A stretch of 64,000 bases of DNA from assembly GCA_031308135.1 (NCBI GenBank), contig JAHLJT010000631.1, positions 210,536,731-210,600,730 of the forward strand, given 5' to 3'. The position numbers and the translations under genes are program-made. Origin of the DNA: Acheta domesticus. Lineage: Eukaryota; Arthropoda; Insecta; Orthoptera; Gryllidae. Below are positions 57,880-64,000 of the stretch, piece by piece. Within the stretch, counting starts at the first letter, position 1; each line of letters opens with the position of its first letter. The notes under the pieces are model-generated. The model searched no databases, had not been told where the DNA came from, and saw only the letters and a program-made list of their open reading frames with translations.

Positions 57880-58790
57880 ACAAGTGGTGCTAAAACATCA
57901 CACACTTTCCCGCATTATTCCTAAATTTGCAATTTTCAAAAATTCAGAGTTCACTGAAAATGGGGCCTGCCTTTTAAGCGATCCTTGTTCGTGGAGAAAA
58001 AATTATCTTCAATTTTGTAATTTTGAAATGTTAAAAATGGTGCAATTTTCGAAAATACGGAGAATTTGCCGGAAATTTCAAGCACCTATTTTTTACCGTC
58101 CAATGGTTTGTCCTACGAGAAAATGTTTAAAAAAATTGGAGAGGCTTTTGGGGAAAAAATGCTTAAAAAGAATTAAGAATTGCCTGTATATTCCATCCAA
58201 CATTACGTGAAAACTACTCTTATTTTCGAAAAAATTGTTTACGACCTTATTTCAAGATATGTTTAAAGAACAGATTTCATTAAACGTAAAATTATGTACC
58301 TTCAATATTGCAATAGTAGGAAGACGAAAAAAAAGTCTCCTAAGCAACCTTTACGCTTTCCGGGGACATAGTTCAATCAAACAATTTGGAGCCATTTATG
58401 AGAAAATTGCAAATGTTGTTGAAGCTTCTGATACTGTCAAAAATCAAAATAATCCTGGACTTCATTTAAATCTATCGGAGAATATCAACTTTGGAGAAAA
58501 TCGCCTGAACGGTTTAGGCGCTAGCGTTGACCACGGACAGACGGATGGTCGGACGGACGAACTTTATGACGTAATCGATTTTTCAAGGACCCACAAAACA
58601 TGGATTCTGACTACACAACGTAAGAGGAAATAATTTACTACATATTCGAACGAACAAAATGTATCCACATTTTAGTTACCAGAGCCCGGCAATAAGAGTT
58701 TTTTTCTGACAAAAATTCACCGTTTTCCAGCGTACGATTACAAGGTTTCCCGGTTTGCCTGGAGGAATCAACAACATGCAAATAAGATAA
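57880..58790 (+). repeat. AT-rich repeat family D, longest copy
   Basis: It contains the 5' module shared with 26150, the internal module shared with 48125 and 39885 and the 3' module shared with 7772, 8925, 11620 and 26395 (GATTTATCCAC or TGTATCCACATTTTAGTTAC, CCCGGCAATAAGAG, CACCGTTTTCCAGCG). A frame of 132 codons (58235-58633) lies inside and reads ANVVEASDTVKNQNN and DHGQTDGRTDELYDV, but its conservation in other copies is not visible. Confidence 0.65.
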
Positions 58791-58799
58791 ATAAATCAA

Positions 58800-59145
58800 G
58801 TCGAAAATACTGACAATTCATAACTACTTGTAAACATACATCCAAATTATGGGCGCAGATAATGGTCACTAAAACGTGCTTGATGATTTAGATCCCATTT
58901 CCGAATATCTCAGATTCCGCTAAGAAAGAAATTTTAAAAGAAGCCATCAAAGGCAGAAGAGAAAATCTCTGTCGAAGATTAGTGTTCTTAATTACACATA
59001 ACAAGTGCTTCTATCTTCCCTTCAACGAGTCAACATCAACAATTCAAAAGATTAAACGTACAACTACTCCTTCAACGAAGCACCAGGATGGCGTAAAGCA
59101 GCATTCAAAACGAGAGCCAGAGCCTTGAAGACGTGGCAGGTTGAA
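58800..59145. other. AT-rich non-coding stretch, nothing recognised
   Basis: No motif or shared repeat. Confidence 0.45.
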
Positions 59146-59149
59146 TGGG

Positions 59150-59385
59150 GTTTTAAAGATGCATCATCCCATCTCCGAAAGGGCTCTCGGTGCCTGCGCC
59201 TGCAAGACGACGAAGCTCTTCCGACTGGTACGGGAAAGGCCCTAGTTCGATGATCAAAGGCGTGCCCGGATGTCAACTCGCTTAGGTGCGCCGCGCAGGG
59301 CCGGCTGGCGAGCGCCACATTCAAGCGGCGAGGAGCGCGCGTGGGCGAGAGGGAGGGAGCCTGCTGCAAGTTGAATGACAATTCT
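59150..59385. other. GC-rich island 19 (moderate)
   Basis: CpG-enriched with GCGCCGCGCAGGGCCGGC. Frames of 91-105 codons on the minus strand lack motifs. Confidence 0.55.
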
Positions 59386-59389
59386 GGGG

Positions 59390-62300
59390 CCGCGGGTGGA
59401 AATGAAGCGACAGGTATCCTTGGGACATTCTAACGCACAAGTCATATTGTATCCAAAGAGTAAGTTGTACTTCCGGAGAATGTCTATTTTGACCGTCTGT
59501 TTGTTTCGTTCTTTGGTGAAAGGACCCAATTATGTTACAGACATACGATAAGCGAATGATAATTATTGATTCTTCCTGTCATCCTACTTCGTTCTTGCAT
59601 CTGTTAATTTTATACAAAAATTCGCGAAAAATTATAGTTTGGTGGGATTCACAGAATTACATTGAACTGCGAAAAAGTAGTTCGTGAAATACTATGCCCA
59701 AGTCACGTATGCATAATTATTCAGCTCATAGCCATGCGTTTTTGGGGGAAAAAAAGTGAGAAATCTCCCGGTAACTGCCGGCAGAGCAAATGACCGGTGA
59801 GCAGATCCTGTCAAAATTGTCAGATAGCTCAGTCTGTAGCTAGCCCGAGTCGAGTATTTCTTTAATTCCCAAATGCATTATTTTTCCTACGAACATCTTT
59901 TACCTAATTCCACTAATATGCAGATTGATTTAACTTCAAGCCATGTATTTCTACCGTCAAGTAAAGCAAATATTAAAAAATTGCCAGTGCGTCATTTATC
60001 GTATTCTCTTTATACAAATGTTACACCACAGGCTTGCTTGTACACAAGGGCGAGCTAATTTTATGAATGTCAACGAAGTGTTTTCCATTGACGCTTGAAA
60101 CGCCCTTGCAAATTGCAAACCGTAAGCGTCATTAATGTAGGGCAAAATGCCGTTAACTTCTGTTTTCGGTGCTTTTATGGTTACCACAATAGTTCATATT
60201 AATAAAGAAATTCTTCTAAACCCTACGTTCGTATTTTTAAAATATATTATAATGAAATTGAATAAACACATTTAATTTAAATTGTTCAAAGCAATGGTCA
60301 CTGACCGGGAACCGAATAAAGGTTTACTGGTTAACAGTCAGTTGATCTAACCAATGACCTACCGATAAGATAAATTGCTCTAACAGGTTCATAATCCTGC
60401 CTAATTTCCTCAGTGTGATGACAATTGTGTAACATAATAACATAAAAAAACCTAGGGTATTCAGTATTTTTTCTTTATAAAAAGTAATTTTGTTTTGTTT
60501 GTCTACAAAAAGTATTTGTCCCAACATTTAAAAATATAACAAGGAAAAGTCGCTAGGTTTAAAGCCAAAGTGAGAACATTAAAACTGTTTTCCGGAATAA
60601 TATAAAACAAGACTAAAAATTAAAATGTCGCAACCGTTATTTGAATAAGATACATCCTGCGCTCCAATTCGTCATGCTACCGTGTGCGCCACCGGACAAC
60701 TCTTCAAGGACTACTCACTCAGTCCCGTGCGCTGCAATGGTTCACGCGAGATTTTAGCAATTTTTTCTGCGAAACGCGTGACCACTGTCCCCTTCGAACA
60801 CGCACAAGTGAGTGCTGCTATCCACCTTAAGTCAAAAACGTAATGCATCACAAAGAATAATAATTGCTGGCCATTTTTGATAAAAGGACACTTTGAATCG
60901 CTGGACATTGCGTTTATGCAGAGGTAGCAAAATTATTAGACTAGTGTTACTGAATGAGACAAATTTACTATATCTGACCACAGACTTTGACATTAAACTG
61001 AGAGTTCATGTTTTACAAACCAAGTTCTTATTCATAATTATCACACTAGTTGTAAAGTACGTTGAAAATCAAAGTTCAGAGTCATTTTGCCAGATACCAG
61101 TGAGTTTTTTAGCTACTTTTTATGGCCATCTATTCTTCAGTTTCTTTGACTATAGATCGAACATTTTCTATAAGATTCACGACAAGGCTATTTGCAGCCC
61201 AATGGAGCACATACTGATCAAGGCCTTGATATGTTCCATGTCTCTTTTCCATTGTGGCATGAAGCGTTGTCCTGCATGAATTTGCATGGATGTTTTTTAC
61301 AAACAACTAGTTATTTGAGGAAACCATTGGTTCCTTAGGACCTCTAAATATTGGTCGTGTCTCTTTACACCATTAACTATGAATACATTAAGACCTTACA
61401 CTTTAAACCATTACTTTTATCAGGTGCTTCCCGGAACACCTTGTAATACGGTAAGACAAGAAAAAGAAAATTTAGTCTAATCATTTGGCCACCTCGGTGC
61501 ACTCACTAATCTTTGCATTTAATCTTCGAACTTAAACAAAATCGCTATCATGGTTTCGCTAACTGGTATAACAAACGCTTGCTCGCGCTATAAAACGTCA
61601 ACTGGTTGTGTTAGGTAGTTTGCAACTCGCACAACGAAACGGCCAACTGCGAGTAGCTGGTCTTGGAAATGACGTAATAAGCAAATGGCGGGAGATAAGT
61701 GCTCATTATATTACTTCTTATATATCATTAAAATTTAGTGTCTGTACTACAAAACTAGTTAATAATTGCAAGTGAGAACACATCTGGGGCACAAATTTAC
61801 AGCAAAAATCACGAAATTTGGTCAGATGGAAAGCTCATTTTTTTCTAAACGAAAACTCTTTGAAATATGTAGATCACTAATATAAAACTTTGAAATATCT
61901 AGATAATAATTAGTGGCCTGCAGCGCCAAAATATGCTTAAAAAGCACACAAAATGCTTTTCCAAACAGGAGTAGTTGTACAACACAAGAACAAATAAAAC
62001 TAACAAATTACGTAATTTATCAAAAACAGTATTCACGAAAACTGCAGTAGCGTAGAACAGCAGCGTATTCAGGAAACAATACAACAATTCTTTACATACC
62101 AAGAAAATAGAAATAATTGGTATTCCCTAACTTAACACGTGAGTAGCAAATATTTAATGGTGGGCGGCCTCTTCCTTAGAACCTTACTGTCGCGAGACAT
62201 TAGCTATGCAGTAAACAGAAATGCGCTGAGTACGAAAATGCGGTATGTTCGAACAGTAAGTGAATAGGTGTAGTAATACAAACGAATATTGGCATTTTTC

Positions 62301-62675
62301 AGTCGACATGGAACTGTTTTTGTATTTCCCCCCTAATTCCTGGATATCTAACGAAACCAAAGAAGCCACTCACTTGGCCGGAGGCTGCGTAATGTACTTT
62401 CAATTTATGTGCGCATTGGAAATTAGTAACACTTATGATTGATGATAATAATAAATTGTGAATACAAAAAAGATGCGTAAATATTTTTGAACTTATTATC
62501 ACAACTAAACAAATGTAGTAAAATTATACTTTTATTAAAACACCAAGTCCGTTGACTCATGGGCAGCCGTGATACCGCAATCCAATCGGGAGCTTGAACG
62601 ACAGCGTCCCAGCTGATCACGGGTCAACGGACTAGATGCTTTAATCGAAGTGTAGTAGGTGCAAGAGTTGTGGAG
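59390..62675. other. Long AT-rich non-coding stretch, nothing recognised
   Basis: The 128-codon plus-strand frame at 60893-61279 is AT-rich and domain-free. A degenerate TTTGAAATATxTAGAT duplication lies at 61858 and 61888. Confidence 0.45.
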
Positions 62676-62679
62676 CGAG

Positions 62680-62930
62680 TTGCGGTCGGTCCCCTGGGTG
62701 GGAGTATGAGGTTGGCAATTACGCAACCGCTCCCTTCCCCCCCCCCTCAGCGGAGAGAGCGCCCAGAACGCAGCGGCCGCCGCGCCGGCGCGCGCACTTA
62801 TCGCCCCTCGCATCGCCATCGAATGCAGGGGGCCGGCGCGGGGCGGCGCGGCGCGGCGCGGCGCCGCTGCTGCCCCCAGCGGATTTCTCCGCCCGCTCGG
62901 GGCCGCTCCACGCCCGCCTTCACTTCCATT
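62680..62930. other. CpG-rich island 20
   Basis: CpG-dense with GCGGGGCGGCGCGGCGCGG. Preceded by a poly-C tract at 62737-62746. Frames of 89-141 codons lack motifs. Confidence 0.7.
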
Positions 62931-62939
62931 TTTCTGTAG

Positions 62940-64000
62940 TGGCCGATAACATTCGGTCACTGTTACACTTCCTGCCTTATAAAATGAATATTTTTAACAG
63001 TGGTAAGCACATTTATCAGGCCACGAGCCCGTTGAGAAGAACTACGCGAATTAATTAAAAATATTCAATTTACATGACAGGAGGTGTAACAATGACCTAA
63101 TGCCATCGGCCACTACATGAAAATCGAAGTATAAAATAACACTACTCGCATTATCTTAAGGATCAGAAACAGGGTTTAAAAAGTTGTTTTGTGTATGAAT
63201 GTATGTGGGGTGTGTGCGTATGTGTGTGTGAATATTCCGACTCATTGGGTTTTATTGTTTCTCTGTTGTTTTTCTTGGGTGGGAAGCTATTGCAGTATAT
63301 TTTTTAAAATTTGGTGCACGTAAAATATTAATTTTTACCATAGCGGCGACATGTAGATGTCTAGCGCACGTTGTGACCTCTAAACGACAATCGACACTGT
63401 GGTACACAATTAGTATAAATTAGGCAGTTTAGAAGGGGCGAATTTCAGTGAAAGTTATTTCGTTTTATTGTTTAAGACAAATTCAAATGGACATACTGAA
63501 GGAAATTGGAGAGTTATATCTATTTTTTTAATAGTTTGTATCACTACCTCCAGTACTGAAGAAATTGCAATTCAATTGAATACGCCCTTGCCCGGGAAAA
63601 GCGCAATTTGCACAATGAAGAAGAGAAAAGTTTCTGAATTTTTGTCGCCTTTCCGAAAGCTACCAAAACTGTTCAAAGCAGAGAGAACGGGCTCGCCGTG
63701 CGAACTCACGCACATAGGTTTAGAGTGACATAATGTTTATTGTCGTATTTCGCAAGACCATACATAATACAAGTATACCACTTTTAAAAATTGAAGATGT
63801 TTACATTTGTCACATGAACAATGCTGCAAACGAGAATATACCGGTGATTTTTTTGTCACTTCGACTGATTGTTTTGGACGAAATGTGCAATGTGGAACGA
63901 TCACAACACACGAGGAATTGTCCGGCATGTTTCTTAAAAGAAATTCGACCGATGAGGTCGCCAAGGTCGTTACAGTGTTCTGCGCCTTGCGGCATTGGAG
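62940..64000. other. AT-rich non-coding stretch
   Basis: A short interrupted GT repeat lies at 63192-63231. The 86-codon frame at 63468-63728 (begins MFKTNSNGHTEG, contains a hydrophobic stretch, later KKRKVSEFLSPFRKLPKLFK) has no recognised family. No gene is supported. Confidence 0.4.

Noticed and set aside
60893..61279. 128-codon plus-strand frame
   Set aside because: AT-rich, hydrophobic by composition, no start context, splice sites or domain.
1..64000. CRISPR arrays, operons, phage or plasmid modules
   Set aside because: No regularly spaced repeats with unique spacers, no compact same-strand genes and no ribosome binding sites; the content is eukaryotic repeats.

Overview
This window looks like intergenic or intronic DNA from a large, repeat-rich animal genome. 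An insect is likely, possibly a polyneopteran (cockroach, termite, stick insect or orthopteran). The reasons are an AT-rich background, decayed mariner (DD34D) transposases, tRNA-derived SINEs, hAT-type MITEs, decayed non-LTR retrotransposons, many microsatellites, and no operons, ribosome binding sites or compact coding. The species assignment is inference. I find no intact protein-coding gene, no complete tRNA or rRNA gene and no CRISPR array.

Layout: 1-5 kb holds a foldback (inverted-repeat) element with nuclear-receptor-like half-sites (1164-1545), a 243-bp hAT MITE with a perfect 8-bp target duplication (2472-2714) and a minus-strand SINE. 5-13 kb holds a fossil of a non-LTR retrotransposon C-terminus (5220-5440), several CpG-rich islands (one with a TATA box at 10083) and a mariner remnant (11838-12220). 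13-22 kb holds the first copy of a ~450-bp SINE-like family, two tRNA-SINEs, a protein-like segment related to one at 56 kb, and a second repeat family next to a hAT terminus. 22.8-24.9 kb is a decayed non-LTR retrotransposon with Gag zinc-knuckle and endonuclease remains. 25-30 kb has a 647-bp hAT MITE (28434-29080) and GC islands. 30-49 kb has further copies of the repeat families, a perfect 20-bp G-rich minisatellite (36351-36480) and a candidate first coding exon with an ideal start context (43725-43814, minus). 55-59 kb has a second mariner remnant, a decayed protein-coding locus on the minus strand (56347-56780) and the longest copy of an AT-rich ~900-bp repeat family.

About twenty short (100-400 bp) CpG-dense islands recur every 2-5 kb through otherwise AT-rich DNA, nearly all without convincing coding content. 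The long open frames in them follow from stop-codon depletion at high GC. No set of genes here forms a pathway or system. The informative content is the repeat landscape, the CpG islands, and two or three gene-like fragments that need transcript evidence. All similarities were read by eye; none was computed.
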